Of a stretch of 43,007 nucleotides of DNA, positions 24,982-31,963 are shown piece by piece. Source of the stretch: Deltaproteobacteria bacterium (GTDB taxonomy: Bacteria; Desulfobacterota; Syntrophia; Syntrophales; UBA8958); contig JAKQIZ010000058.1 of the NCBI GenBank assembly GCA_029561465.1, forward strand, positions 1-43,007, in the 5' to 3' direction. Made by a program: the position numbers and the translations under genes. Each line of letters starts with the position of its first letter. The stretch's first letter is position 1. A model generated the notes under the pieces. The model made no database searches and was not told where the DNA came from. It saw nothing but the letters and a program-made list of their open reading frames with translations.

Positions 24982-25664
24982 ACGATACCTTTGTAACCAC
25001 GCCGAACACACTGAAATTTGAAGAGCTTTGCAGCGAACTGGCGGACCGTTCCAGCCTGATCGGGCCATCCCTGGCGATGGTCACCGGACCGGCCGGTCGG
25101 GGAAAAACGGAAGCGGCGAAGCATCATGCGACCCAGACAGACGCCGTGTACATCCCGCCCCTGAACACGAGGACCCCGGCGATGGTTCTCCGGGAGATCG
25201 CCTTCGAACTGGCGAAGGTCCGTCCAACCCGGTCGGATACCTGCCTGGCCGTGATCGGCGACGAGATGGCCAAAGACAGGCGGCTGATCATCATCGATGA
25301 GGCCGATCTGCTGGCCATGAACATCCTGGAAATGCTGCGGAACCTGAACGAGCGGTTCTCCTGCCCGATCCTGCTGATCGGAGAAGACGAACTAAAGGGA
25401 AAGATCGCATCGAGGCGCAGGCTGGCCAGCCGGATCCGCCGGAAGATGGAATTCGCGCCTGTCACGCAGCAGGACATCGCCTTCTTCTTCAAGCAGTCCC
25501 TGGGTGCAAGGCTTCCACAGGATGCTTCCCTTCTGATCCAGCAGCACGGGCGCGGAGACTGGAGGCCCGTTTTGACGGCAGCCATCGCTATCGAGCGCGC
25601 CATGAAGGCCAGTGATGCCGAGATCACCGAGGAGTTGGTGAAAAATGTGCTCAAAAATTCCTAA
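24978..25664 (+). CDS. muB: MuB-like AAA+ ATPase, transposition target selector
   Basis: A 228-residue ATPase with Walker A GPAGRGKT (37-44), Walker B RRLIIIDEADLL (about 101-112), a sensor region CPILLIGEDELKGK and a C-terminal helical domain with the PVTQQDIAFFF motif. MuB forms ATP-dependent filaments on DNA and delivers target DNA to MuA. It is shorter than Mu MuB (312 residues) and lacks its N-terminal HTH extension. Confidence 0.9.
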   Translation: MNDTFVTTPNTLKFEELCSELADRSSLIGPSLAMVTGPAGRGKTEAAKHHATQTDAVYIPPLNTRTPAMVLREIAFELAKVRPTRSDTCLAVIGDEMAKDRRLIIIDEADLLAMNILEMLRNLNERFSCPILLIGEDELKGKIASRRRLASRIRRKMEFAPVTQQDIAFFFKQSLGARLPQDASLLIQQHGRGDWRPVLTAAIAIERAMKASDAEITEELVKNVLKNS

Positions 25665-26148
25665 GACGGGCCTGGCTTCCCGAATGCGCGAATGGATGGA
25701 GGCGCAAACAGGCGCTTTCACTTCGATGCAATTGTGCGACGGCTTGGACATCACGCGAGGGACGGAACGGGACAAGGTGAGGACCAGCCTGGGAGATTTC
25801 CTCCGACGCGGGGAAATTGCCAGGAAGACCGACAAACGAAAACGGCGACAACATTCAAGCTGCTACGTCTATGTCAAACGGCCGGACATCGTTTTCGAGG
25901 GTGGCCAGGTCCAGGAGAAGATCTTCAAGGCCATGCGCCTGCTCAGTTTCCACGAAGCCTTCGCCGTGACCGACATTCAGCGCATGACCGGCACGGATCG
26001 GAACTATATCGACAAATTGACCCGCCGGTTGGTCAAGGCCGGTCATTTGAAACACGACGGATACCGGTCCAGATCAGCCAGCTATGGCCGGGAGGCCGTT
26101 TACCGGGTCGTCAACACGGATCGCTTCCGCGTCGAGGTCATGAAATGA
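25645..26148 (+). CDS. Winged-helix protein, unknown
   Basis: A 167-residue protein with two helix-turn-helix-like units: residues about 20-60 (FTSMQLCDGLDITRGTERDK) and about 95-140 (FAVTDIQRMTGTDRNYIDKL, TRRLVKAGHLKHDG). It overlaps muB by 20 bases and its stop overlaps gemA. A regulatory or DNA-binding role is likely; no named family recognised. Confidence 0.75.
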   Translation: MCSKIPKTGLASRMREWMEAQTGAFTSMQLCDGLDITRGTERDKVRTSLGDFLRRGEIARKTDKRKRRQHSSCYVYVKRPDIVFEGGQVQEKIFKAMRLLSFHEAFAVTDIQRMTGTDRNYIDKLTRRLVKAGHLKHDGYRSRSASYGREAVYRVVNTDRFRVEVMK

Positions 26149-26576
26149 GGGATGCGCTTTCCCAGCAGCGCCAGGGGCTCCTGGCGAAGATCCACATCGC
26201 CAAGAAGGACATGGGCCTGACAGACGATCAATACGAGGCGATGCTCGCCGGGATGAAAGTCACCAGCGCGAAGGATCTGACGATCCTGCAGATGGAAAAG
26301 CTCGTCCAGTATTTTAAGCACTACGGGTGGAAGCCCTCGAAGATCAAACGCAAGACACCGGATCGGGAAAACACCCGACTGGACGCCCTCCGACGCCGGT
26401 GCGTGGAGGTGGCGAAGGAAATTGAAAACGGAGAGCGGCGCTTGGCCGGGCTGGCCATGACGATATGTGGCGTATCCAGCCTGACATGGTGCCGGGATGT
26501 CAATAAACTTGAACGGTTGCTGGCCGTGATCGGAAAGATAAAGGAGGAAGGCCATGACGTCAAAAGAAGAGATTGA
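26145..26576 (+). CDS. gemA: GemA/Mu gp16-family protein
   Basis: A 143-residue protein with the DUF1018 start (LLAKIHIAKKDMGLTDDQYE, then LAGMKVTSAKDLTILQMEKL and YFKHYGWKP). In Mu, GemA modulates host gene expression/DNA topology. ATG 26145 overlaps the previous stop; the much longer open frame upstream is out of context with the family start. Its end overlaps the next gene by 23 bases. Confidence 0.85.
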   Translation: MRDALSQQRQGLLAKIHIAKKDMGLTDDQYEAMLAGMKVTSAKDLTILQMEKLVQYFKHYGWKPSKIKRKTPDRENTRLDALRRRCVEVAKEIENGERRLAGLAMTICGVSSLTWCRDVNKLERLLAVIGKIKEEGHDVKRRD

Positions 26577-26955
26577 ATATCACAAGATTAAGGGGCTGAT
26601 CAGCGCGACGCTGGCTGCGCACATCGGGGAACCGAACGCGGTCGGCATGGGCGAGCTGCACGAGGCCGTCTTCGGGTCTCCCTGGGAAAACAGGGTCAAC
26701 GACACCCGCAGGTTGCGGAAATACATTACCCGCCTGCGCCGGGAAGGCGTCCCGATCTGCTCGGTGACCTCGTCTGATGGAGGCGGGTACTACCTGCCTG
26801 CAGGCACCAGCGAGCTGGTCAATTATCTGCGCCGGTCAAAGGTTCGGGCGCTGAAAATCCTTTCGCGGGTGGCGAAGATTCAGAAAGTCTCCCTGCCGGA
26901 TCTGCTGGGCCAGATGCGCCTGGAAATGGAGGGGAATCATGGCGAAGCGGCTTAA
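26554..26955 (+). CDS. Helix-turn-helix phage protein, unknown
   Basis: A 133-residue protein with a winged-helix layout: VGMGELHEAVFGSPWENRVN, then LRKYITRLRREGVPICSVTS with a wing SDGGGYYLPAG. It resembles the replication/regulation HTH proteins of Mu-like phages. Overlaps gemA and gam at its two ends. Confidence 0.7.
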   Translation: MTSKEEIEYHKIKGLISATLAAHIGEPNAVGMGELHEAVFGSPWENRVNDTRRLRKYITRLRREGVPICSVTSSDGGGYYLPAGTSELVNYLRRSKVRALKILSRVAKIQKVSLPDLLGQMRLEMEGNHGEAA

Positions 26956-27439
26956 AGAAGCGAACGCACCCCTCGCGGATCTCCACGGCCAGGCCGATGA
27001 TTTCCTGGAGAACATCAAGGCTGTGCAAGGCATCATCGATGACCTGATGACGGAATATAACGACGCCGTGGCCCGCCTGAAGGCCGATTGCGAGGCCCGT
27101 CTGAAACCCTTCAAGGAAGACCTGGCCCGCGACGAAAAGGCGCTTGTGGGCCTGATGAAGGCCGCAAAAAAGGCCCTTTTTACCGAGAGCGACGTCGTTT
27201 ACCTGTCCAACGGAATGCTGCTCTACACCAAGAAAGACAAGGTGTCCATCCCCAGGGACCATGACGCCGTGATCGCCATCTGCGAGCAGCAGGGGTTCGG
27301 CGAAGTCGTCAAGATCGTGAAGTCCCTCGACCGCGAGGCCATTGAGAAATGGCCGGACGAGCGCCTCTTTCTCATTGGTGCAGAACGGAAACCGAAAGAG
27401 GAGTTCAATTACGATCTGAAGAAGGAGCCCGCAAAATGA
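26939..27439 (+). CDS. gam: Mu Gam-like host-nuclease inhibitor
   Basis: A 166-residue protein with the Gam pattern: a long N-terminal coiled coil (DDLMTEYNDAVARLKADCEA), a beta hairpin (DVVYLSNGMLLYTKKDKVSI) and the end EAIEKWPDERLFLIGAERKP. Gam binds DNA ends as a Ku-like dimer and shields them from exonuclease (RecBCD). Early-operon position agrees with Mu. Confidence 0.9.
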   Translation: MAKRLKEANAPLADLHGQADDFLENIKAVQGIIDDLMTEYNDAVARLKADCEARLKPFKEDLARDEKALVGLMKAAKKALFTESDVVYLSNGMLLYTKKDKVSIPRDHDAVIAICEQQGFGEVVKIVKSLDREAIEKWPDERLFLIGAERKPKEEFNYDLKKEPAK

Positions 27440-27630
27440 CACAGAAAGAATTTGACTGGCTTCAGCGCCTGGAAAAGAACGTCGATGCTCATTGGGACGA
27501 GTTGACGGCCTGGGAGCAGCGATTCACCGAAGATCTCCTGGAGCGGTTCCGCCGCTGGGGGATCAAGACGAAAATCAGCCCGAAGGAATGGAGCATCATA
27601 ACCGAGATCTCGGACAAGGCGATTTTATAA
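27436..27630 (+). CDS. Small unknown phage protein (64 aa)
   Basis: ATG 27436 overlaps the gam stop (ATGA). The 64-residue acidic/aromatic product (EFDWLQRLEKNVDAHWDELT; ERFRRWGIKTKISPKEW) is probably helical. Conserved small genes occur here in Mu-like phages. Function unknown. Confidence 0.65.
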   Translation: MTQKEFDWLQRLEKNVDAHWDELTAWEQRFTEDLLERFRRWGIKTKISPKEWSIITEISDKAIL

Positions 27631-27642
27631 GGAGGACGCGCT

Positions 27643-28308
27643 ATGATTTTAATCAGACCAAGCCATGAAATTATAACGAAAATCGATGGAGACGAAATCT
27701 GCAAAAGGATCGAAGCTGCCGGGCGGACTTGCTATAAATCTGAAAGCAAAATCACCATAAAATCTGCAGGACCCTTTGTCAGTCGTATCATTAAAAGCGG
27801 CCACCATTCAGTCATTGAACATGAATCGATATCGGTCCGGTTTATTTGTGATCGCGGTGTTACTCACGAGATCGTTAGGCACCGGCTGGCGGCCTACAGC
27901 CAGGAATCAACACGATATTGTGACTATGGCGGGAAATATACATGTCCGCAGGTCACGTTTATCATCCCGCCGTGGATCGATATTCCTCCTGGTCAGTATG
28001 GCACGAAGGAAGATGTTCCTATTGATGGCAATTCTGGCCATTATTGGGCGTGGTCCATGCTTGACGCGGAAAGAATGTATGCTTGTCTGCGCCAACATGA
28101 ATGGGCTCCTCAGCAAGCTCGTGCCGTCCTGCCGAACAGCCTGAAAACTGAAATCGTAATGACGGCCAATATCAGGGAATGGCGGCATGTACTGAAATTG
28201 CGCACAGCAACTGCAGCGCACCCGCAAATGCGTGAGTTGATGAGGCCGCTCCTTTCAGAATTAAAAGACAGGATACCGGTTATATTCGATGACATAATGG
28301 CAAAATGA
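27643..28308 (+). CDS. thyX: Flavin-dependent thymidylate synthase ThyX
   Basis: A 221-residue protein with the ThyX signature RHRLAAYSQESTRY (RHR-x7-S), the preceding HHSVIEHESISVRF and the C-terminal ANIREWRHVLKLRTA and HPQMRELMRPLL. ThyX makes dTMP from dUMP using FAD and methylenetetrahydrofolate. The coding DNA is more AT-rich than its flanks. Good ribosome site (AAGGAGGACGCGCT). Likely boosts dTTP during replicative transposition. Confidence 0.93.
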   Translation: MILIRPSHEIITKIDGDEICKRIEAAGRTCYKSESKITIKSAGPFVSRIIKSGHHSVIEHESISVRFICDRGVTHEIVRHRLAAYSQESTRYCDYGGKYTCPQVTFIIPPWIDIPPGQYGTKEDVPIDGNSGHYWAWSMLDAERMYACLRQHEWAPQQARAVLPNSLKTEIVMTANIREWRHVLKLRTATAAHPQMRELMRPLLSELKDRIPVIFDDIMAK

Positions 28309-28317
28309 GGTGTCCAT

Positions 28318-28551
28318 ATGAAACAGAGGCGAAAGGAAACTTGTTGGGGATGTAGAGGCGTGAAGTGTTCCTCCAGCGGCACTGAATGCGCCCTGGGTTA
28401 TACCATCACATTGACCGACAGTGGCTATTACCGTCCCGGCCGTGGGGAGATTTGCCCGAAGCCAGCGACGTATCGGCAGCTTAGCGACGCCCTTCGACGG
28501 GAAAGCATTTTAGGGGGGGGTAATCGTGAAATTCAACTGTCCTTACTGTAG
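28318..28551 (+). CDS. Cysteine-rich small phage protein
   Basis: A 77-residue protein with CWGCRGVKCSSSGTECALGY and a later EICPKPATY, so five to six cysteines able to bind a metal. The end overlaps the next gene by 26 bases. No named family recognised; likely a small metal-binding phage protein. Confidence 0.6.
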   Translation: MKQRRKETCWGCRGVKCSSSGTECALGYTITLTDSGYYRPGRGEICPKPATYRQLSDALRRESILGGGNREIQLSLL

Positions 28552-29092
28552 GAAGGATATTGACTTTATGGAATTATCGCATGACAGCGACTTGCTGGCG
28601 ATCATCAAGATGCTGAACACCTTCGGCAGGCACAGCAACGTCGTGTGCGCCTATACAGAGTTGTTCGGGCTGCGGCCGCTGAAAACCAAGACGAAGAAAT
28701 GGAGGGTGCTTCTGGAAGAGATGAAGCGCCTCTTTGACAGCGAATCATTCACCTATCAGAAACGGGCCTACAAGATCAGCCAAGCAGGCATTATAGAAGC
28801 CCTGAATGTCGTTGTCCATCGCAATTTCACGGATTGGCTCGATTCGCACAATTATTTGAAAAAGATCATGATCGGGATCGCAGAGAAGGAGGAGCGCGAA
28901 TCAGCGAAACAGGCGGAACGGGATCTGCGGAAGAAGGAAGGCGGCTTGATGTCCGGCACCCGGTATCCAGAGGCCGAAGAGGTCGTCCAATTGCCGAAGA
29001 TGAAGGACGTTCCTCTCGCACGTCTAACTGAAGAACAAGTTGAGGAGAACCGCCGCCGGTTGAAAGATATGATCAAGCAGATCGGTGGGTGA
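28526..29092 (+). CDS. Unknown phage protein with N-terminal CPYC motif
   Basis: A 188-residue protein from GTG 28526, with a G-rich ribosome site (AGGGGGGGG) in front. It opens KFNCPYCRKDIDF (half of a zinc ribbon), has a helical core (KWRVLLEEMKRLFDSESFTY; ISQAGIIEALNVVV) and a charged C-terminal coil. No family recognised. It occupies the place where Mu has regulators such as mor, but does not look like Mor. Confidence 0.65.
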   Translation: MKFNCPYCRKDIDFMELSHDSDLLAIIKMLNTFGRHSNVVCAYTELFGLRPLKTKTKKWRVLLEEMKRLFDSESFTYQKRAYKISQAGIIEALNVVVHRNFTDWLDSHNYLKKIMIGIAEKEERESAKQAERDLRKKEGGLMSGTRYPEAEEVVQLPKMKDVPLARLTEEQVEENRRRLKDMIKQIGG

Positions 29093-29305
29093 ATGGTAAT
29101 GCTGAATCCTGGATATAGAGCCAGAGTATCAGATGTTGACTTTAGGGCCGAAATCGACCCCGGGCAGATGTTGTTTTGCCCGAAATGCGGCAAGCCTCTC
29201 ATGGAGGCCGTAGCAGAACGAGTATATCAACGGTGTAAGCATTGCCGAAAGTGGGTTTTTATGCAAAAAAAAGTATTGACTTCTGATGAAAAAACGGTAG
29301 GATAA
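29093..29305 (+). CDS. Com-like zinc-binding protein
   Basis: A 70-residue protein with a four-cysteine zinc ribbon, LFCPKCGKPLM and YQRCKHCRKWVFM. Mu Com is a 62-residue zinc protein of the same layout that activates translation of mom; many Mu-like phages have Com relatives in this position. No mom-like gene is visible, so the mom link is not shown. The start could be the second Met (29099). Confidence 0.65.
   Translation: MVMLNPGYRARVSDVDFRAEIDPGQMLFCPKCGKPLMEAVAERVYQRCKHCRKWVFMQKKVLTSDEKTVG
29276..29303 (+). promoter_or_regulatory. Candidate sigma70 promoter before the early terminator
   Basis: TTGACT (29276-29281), a 16-base spacer and TAGGAT (29298-29303) lie inside the 3' end of the Com-like gene. 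Transcription would start near 29310 and meet the hairpin at 29357-29398, so it would give either a short leader RNA or, after read-through, the late mRNA. Sequence match only. Confidence 0.35.
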
Positions 29306-29356
29306 ACTCAAATTTCGCGCGGCTCGCCCGCCATATAAATTTTAAGCGGCTTTCAC

Positions 29357-29398
29357 AGCCCGGTTCTGGAGACAAAATCTCCGGGACCGGGCTTTTTT
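29357..29398 (+). terminator. Rho-independent terminator of the early operon
   Basis: A strong hairpin: outer stem AGCCCGGT with ACCGGGCT, inner stem GGAGA with TCTCC around loop CAAAA, followed directly by TTTTTT. It separates the early/replication genes from the lysis and head genes. The 29306-29403 spacer holds nothing else except the candidate promoter tail. Confidence 0.9.
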
Positions 29399-29415
29399 CG
29401 TTTTTGGAGTTGGCG

Positions 29416-29685
29416 ATGCCAGAAACAAGTGAATCGATAGAAAGATCATGGGATGCCTTGAAAAAGGGCGGTGCCGATCACTACAAGAGCGGCCTGATCG
29501 AACCTATCGACCTGTATCGTTCCGGCGGAATCCTTCAGCCGTTTGCCATTGGCTGTATCATCAAATACGCCTTTCGCCAAATAGCGGCGCTTTCCGTATC
29601 TGACTGCAACAAGATCATCCATTACGCCGAAATGCTCAAATGTCTTGCCCTGCAAAGGGAAAAAGAACAGCGAGGCGAAGGATGA
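29416..29685 (+). CDS. DUF3310-type phage protein
   Basis: An 89-residue protein with GGADHYKSGLIEPIDLYRSG and FAIGCIIKYAFRQ, the HYk..iEpid...f.iG..iKYi.R pattern of DUF3310, the family that includes T7 gp1.7 (a nucleotide kinase). Start ATG 29416 has GGAG seven bases upstream; an in-frame TTG at 29404 is less likely. It is the first gene after the early terminator. Catalytic activity is not shown. Confidence 0.7.
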   Translation: MPETSESIERSWDALKKGGADHYKSGLIEPIDLYRSGGILQPFAIGCIIKYAFRQIAALSVSDCNKIIHYAEMLKCLALQREKEQRGEG

Positions 29686-30062
29686 AGCTCAAATTCGTCT
29701 ACAAGATTCTTCCCGCCATCGTAATCTTCACGGATCGCGTCCCGGCTGGGTCTGTCGGTTGCGCCAACGCCATGATCGTCCGGATCCGCCCGAAGTACGA
29801 GGGAGACGAAGGTCTCCTGCAGCACGAACTCACCCACGTCAAACAGGCGTATCGCCTTTTGATCCTCTTCCACAGCCTCCTTTACCTCCTCGATGATTCT
29901 TACCGCCTCCATGCCGAGGTGGAAGCCTACCGGAAGCAATTGGAGTACTCCCCTGACAAAGTTACCGATACCGCCCGGTTCGCCGGTTTCATCTCCGAGA
30001 AATACGATCTCGACATTTCGAGGGAAATGGCAGCCGTGCTTTTGAGGGTGAAAGATGATTGA
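29682..30062 (+). CDS. Small HExxH putative metalloprotease-like phage protein
   Basis: A 126-residue protein with LLQHELTHVKQAY (HExxH zinc motif) and a downstream acidic helix LHAEVEAYRKQLEY that could give the third ligand. The hydrophobic segment LLILFHSLLYLL follows the motif. Start ATG 29682 overlaps the previous stop (ATGA). Similar small proteins are common just before phage lysis genes; proteolysis is inferred from the motif only. Confidence 0.65.
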   Translation: MKLKFVYKILPAIVIFTDRVPAGSVGCANAMIVRIRPKYEGDEGLLQHELTHVKQAYRLLILFHSLLYLLDDSYRLHAEVEAYRKQLEYSPDKVTDTARFAGFISEKYDLDISREMAAVLLRVKDD

Positions 30063-30336
30063 GATGAAGAAATACGTTATCCGCTTCGGCCTGGTTCTCC
30101 TGGTCGTCCTTCCGATTCTCTATTTCACCCAGGGAGCGAATGCCCTGGGCATTATTTTTTACAAGATATCCCTTTCGATGATCGGTGTTTCCACTGCCGA
30201 ACTCGTCTGGGCTGCATTCTTTAAGCCCGTTTACGGGGCGACGGAGGCGATGTCCGGCGATGAAAAACGGAGCGTCATGGTGTTTCGCGGCTTGCTTTAC
30301 GCTGCTCTTATCCTGGCCTTCACCCTCGGTTTGTGA
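30055..30336 (+). CDS. Putative holin
   Basis: A 93-residue membrane protein with three hydrophobic segments: FGLVLLVVLPILYF, ALGIIFYKISLSMIGVSTAE and GLLYAALILAFTLGL. It lies directly before, and overlaps, the lysozyme gene, as expected for a Mu-like holin that opens or depolarises the inner membrane. The start could be MKKYVIRF (30064). Confidence 0.7.
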   Translation: MIEMKKYVIRFGLVLLVVLPILYFTQGANALGIIFYKISLSMIGVSTAELVWAAFFKPVYGATEAMSGDEKRSVMVFRGLLYAALILAFTLGL

Positions 30337-30856
30337 TGCCAGGAACCGCTGTTTGAAATACTGGCCCCAGGTGGTTCGGGAAGCCCGCTATCACGTAGGC
30401 ATGGACGCTCCCGCGAGCGACTTCATGGGCCAGATCGAGGTGGAAAGCCGGTGCGACACCGGTATCACGGCATTCGACGGCGGCATGGGTCTTGGACAGT
30501 TCATGCCGGACACGGCAACCTGGATCCAGGGCAAGGAGAAGGCCCTCCGGGACGTCTCCTTGAAGCCGATGCCCTACGATCCGCGATGGTCGATCCGAGC
30601 GCTGATCCTCTACGACCGGTGGCTTTACCGAAACGTCGACTGCCGGGACTGGCATTACGCCTACCGGTCCTATAACGGGGGCCTGGAGCGCATGAACCGG
30701 GAGATCAGGAAAGCAGGATCCTGCGATTATCAGAAGGTCGAGGGAGCCTGCAGCAGAAAGGTGATCAAGATGAAAACCGGGCTGCTCGATATGTGCCGGG
30801 TCAATATCGAATATCCCTACAAGATCCGTAAAGCGGGTCGGAAGTATGAACGATGA
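30260..30856 (+). CDS. Phage lysozyme / lytic transglycosylase (SLT-type) with signal peptide
   Basis: A 198-residue endolysin. Domain evidence: catalytic Glu in QIEVESRCDTGITAFDGGMG, then LGQFMPDTATWI and YRSYNGGLERMNREI, typical of SLT/goose-type transglycosylases of Mu-like phages. I start it at ATG 30260, inside the holin gene in another frame, because this gives a signal-peptide-like N-terminus (NGASWCFAACFTLLLSWPSP) before CLKYWPQVVREARYHVG, the layout I recall for related phage enzymes. A shorter product from TTG 30351 is the alternative. Confidence 0.8.
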   Translation: MKNGASWCFAACFTLLLSWPSPSVCDARNRCLKYWPQVVREARYHVGMDAPASDFMGQIEVESRCDTGITAFDGGMGLGQFMPDTATWIQGKEKALRDVSLKPMPYDPRWSIRALILYDRWLYRNVDCRDWHYAYRSYNGGLERMNREIRKAGSCDYQKVEGACSRKVIKMKTGLLDMCRVNIEYPYKIRKAGRKYER

Positions 30857-31404
30857 AACGAACGACCATCATTGCGATCATCCTGGCGGCGCTGGCCTTA
30901 GCTGCTGCCGTAGTCGCCTGGTATCGGGACCAGTACCCGGCGGTTATTTCGAGGACGGAATCCGTCAAGGTTCCAGAAATAAAAACGGTGACAAAAATCA
31001 AGACGGTCAAGGTCCCGGTCAAGGAAGTGGTCACCATCGAAAAAGAAGTGGTTGTGGAGAAACTGAAACTGCCCGACGAGGTGGCCAAAGACGAGAACAA
31101 GCAGGTCATCACGACCGGTGAAGTGACGCCATATGAAGGGAAAACGAACGTTGTCGCCGTGCTGGACACGAAGACCGGAGAATCAAAGCTCATTGCGAAG
31201 CAGCAGCCGGTTCCCTTCATCGACTTTGAAAACAAGAAGGAAATTGGGGTGCGCTACGGAGCAACGATAAAGAACGGAATGGAGGCCGACATTTACGGGA
31301 GATGGGATTTCTTGAGGATTGGGAACGTCCATCTCGGCGTTTACGGGGAAGCGAACACAAGCGGGGACGCCAAAGCGATGGTCGGCATTTCATACAGGTG
31401 GTGA
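30853..31404 (+). CDS. Membrane-anchored phage protein, spanin-like candidate
   Basis: A 183-residue protein with one N-terminal membrane anchor (TIIAIILAALALAAAVVAW), then a repetitive Lys/Val/Glu periplasmic stretch (VPEIKTVTKIKTVKVPVKEV) and a glycine/aromatic beta-rich end (IGVRYGATIKNGMEADIYG; AMVGISYRW). The position right after lysozyme (ATGA overlap) is that of Rz-type spanins; the beta-rich C-terminus is not typical Rz, so the role is inference. Confidence 0.7.
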   Translation: MKRTTIIAIILAALALAAAVVAWYRDQYPAVISRTESVKVPEIKTVTKIKTVKVPVKEVVTIEKEVVVEKLKLPDEVAKDENKQVITTGEVTPYEGKTNVVAVLDTKTGESKLIAKQQPVPFIDFENKKEIGVRYGATIKNGMEADIYGRWDFLRIGNVHLGVYGEANTSGDAKAMVGISYRW

Positions 31405-31677
31405 ATGGACGAGATCGATGTCGCCCAACAGAATGACGAACTATTCCGGCAGTCGGCGCTGAAAGCGCATTATGCCGGTAGGCAGAATACCGCGATGACA
31501 GCGAAGAGCGGCAAGGCAGGGCCTTCATCCGGCGGGAGAGGGACCCTGCCACGCCACAAAGCCTGCTGCGATTGCGGAGAGAAAATTGAAACGGCGCGCC
31601 TGAAGGCCATGCCCAATGCCGTCCGGTGCATCGGTTGTCAAGAAAAAAAAGAAAGGAGGGACAGGTCTCTTGGGTGA
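31405..31677 (+). CDS. TraR/DksA-type C4 zinc-finger protein
   Basis: A 90-residue protein with the DksA/TraR C-terminal zinc finger: CCDCGEKIETARLKAMPNAV then RCIGCQEKKE (CxxC-x17-CxxC). TraR-type phage proteins bind the RNA polymerase secondary channel and alter initiation without ppGpp. The N-terminal helix (DVAQQNDELFRQSALKAHY) is short, as in TraR. Starts immediately after the preceding stop. Confidence 0.85.
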   Translation: MDEIDVAQQNDELFRQSALKAHYAGRQNTAMTAKSGKAGPSSGGRGTLPRHKACCDCGEKIETARLKAMPNAVRCIGCQEKKERRDRSLG

Positions 31678-31963
31678 AAATTGGCAACTTTTCATTTTCC
31701 TGGCCGGTCTGATTGCGGCCTGGAGTGTGCTGATCGTAGCGGTATTGCGGACCATGTTCAAGGCCCATTGCGACGACATCAACAGCCGCCTCGAAGGCTG
31801 GGGAAAGGACATCTCCAAGCTGGAAAAGGACGTCCTGGAAATGAAAGCCGACCTTCCTCTCTCCTACGTCAGGAAAGAGGATTTTGTGCGGTTTGAGGTT
31901 GTCATCAATGCCAAGCTGGACCGCGTCCATGACTCCATCGAAAGACTGAAGGAGAGATTGTAA
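31670..31963 (+). CDS. DUF2730-like (Mu gp25-type) membrane/coiled-coil protein
   Basis: A 97-residue protein from TTG 31670, chosen because GGAGGG lies nine bases upstream and the product then starts just before the membrane segment LFIFLAGLIAAWSVLIVAVL. A coiled coil follows (SRLEGWGKDISKLEKDVLEM; KLDRVHDSIERLKERL). Same place and layout as Mu gp25. The earlier ATG at 31616 would add a poly-lysine N-terminus. Role unknown. Confidence 0.7.
   Translation: MGENWQLFIFLAGLIAAWSVLIVAVLRTMFKAHCDDINSRLEGWGKDISKLEKDVLEMKADLPLSYVRKEDFVRFEVVINAKLDRVHDSIERLKERL

Noticed and set aside
28526-29092. Identification as the Mu middle/late regulator Mor or C
   Set aside because: Position is suggestive, but neither the length nor the visible motifs fit Mor/C.
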